Source of the DNA: Metabacillus idriensis
GTDB taxonomy: Bacteria > Bacillota > Bacilli > Bacillales > Bacillaceae
Direction: 5' to 3'
NCBI RefSeq assembly: GCF_009674765.1
Contig: NZ_WKKF01000009.1
Coordinates: forward strand, 58,905-122,904
Length of the DNA stretch: 64,000 bases
Shown in pieces: positions 63,713 to 64,000 of the stretch. The notes beneath the pieces are model-generated. The model did no database searches, had not been told where the DNA came from, and was given only the letters and a program-made list of their open reading frames with translations. How positions within the stretch are numbered: position 1 is the first letter of the stretch; the number at the start of each line of letters is the position of its first letter. The position numbers and the translations under genes were made by a program.

Positions 63713-64000
63713 ATTAATACATATGTTGTTGTATATGTTATAGTATAAATTATCACATATTTTTTTGTTGAATTCAATGATTTATTTCCTTTTTATCAAT
63801 TTCTAAAATATATATATTTAAAGTGACTTTGTGGTCTATTCATATGTGTTGACATATAAATAACTAATATTTTTGAAATAATGTCAACTTATACATATAT
63901 ATTTAAATTGTTGTGACATACATAATTAACAATGTTTTAAATATTGTTTTTAATATTAATTTATATGTCATTGTATATATTAAAAATATTATTAGAAATA
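63713..64000. repeat. AT-rich region upstream of parA with ACATATG-type repeats (possible centromere/operator)
   Basis: Contains ACATATGTTGTTGT (63719-63732), CATATGTGTTGACATATAAA (from 63841), and ACATATATATTT (from 63894). One unit lies between the parA promoter and its start codon, where a ribbon-helix-helix partner would bind to repress the operon and to build a partition complex. The replicon continues beyond the window. Confidence 0.5.
63749..63777 (-). promoter_or_regulatory. Sigma-A-like promoter of the parA operon
   Basis: Minus strand: TTGAAT (63772-63777), 17-bp spacer, GATAAT (63749-63754), start near 63742. Confidence 0.6.

Overview
The window looks like low-GC Gram-positive DNA, most likely from a member of the Bacillaceae. 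The gene families, the strong AGGAGG-type ribosome binding sites, the sigma-A-like promoters and the ROK-type regulators all fit this. The last ~1.6 kb carries a ParA-type partition ATPase, a ribbon-helix-helix partner and very AT-rich repeats, so the window is probably part of a large plasmid. No replication initiator, transposase, rRNA, tRNA or CRISPR array is seen. Family assignments rest on motifs read by eye; no database search was run.

Region 1 (1-41017, + strand) is a hybrid trans-acyltransferase polyketide synthase / nonribosomal peptide synthetase cluster, entered in the middle of its first gene. In order: the end of a PKS gene (ACP plus docking helices); KS-ACP-C-C* (the last C domain has no catalytic motif); a free-standing class I/II aminotransferase; A-PCP; KS-KR-ACP; a CmcH/NodU-type carbamoyltransferase; C-A-PCP-C-A-PCP-half C; a free-standing malonyl transferase that serves the AT-less modules; a 3767-residue KS-DH-KR-ACP-C-A-PCP-C'-A-PCP-C'' protein; and C-A-PCP-C-A-PCP-TE. 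Genes overlap or nearly touch and look like one operon. Hand-read A-domain pockets suggest two related unusual substrates (no Asp at the usual amine-anchoring position), Gly, a Lys-like residue, one unassigned residue and two similar aliphatic residues. Several condensation domains are dead, halved or truncated, which is the most striking feature of the cluster.

Region 2 (41060-43300, - strand) converges on the cluster across a strong shared terminator. It holds a membrane fatty-acid-desaturase-type di-iron enzyme, an Sfp-type phosphopantetheinyl transferase that would activate the carrier domains, and a 67-codon gene next to a good promoter.

Region 3 (43300-47250) is a boundary zone: AT-rich spacer with a probable dead gene fragment, a XerS-like tyrosine recombinase, an Rpn-family PD-(D/E)XK nuclease and a DUF3189 protein.

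Region 4 (47250-60000) is a catabolic/transport region. A secreted PIG-L-type deacetylase with accessory domains is divergent from a ROK regulator. A seven-gene minus-strand operon (ROK regulator, lipoprotein binding protein, ABC ATPase, fused permease, creatininase-family hydrolase, argininosuccinate-lyase-family enzyme, BadF/GlcNAc-kinase-type kinase) seems to import and break down an unidentified, perhaps amino-sugar-linked, compound. Both regulators have promoter and operator-like inverted repeats in front of them.

Region 5 (60000-64000) is plasmid backbone: small zinc-ribbon and ribbon-helix-helix proteins, very small orphan ORFs, a 22-bp tandem repeat, and parA with its partner. Short ACATATGTT-type repeats occur around these genes and also inside the partner's Asn/Asp-rich linker.
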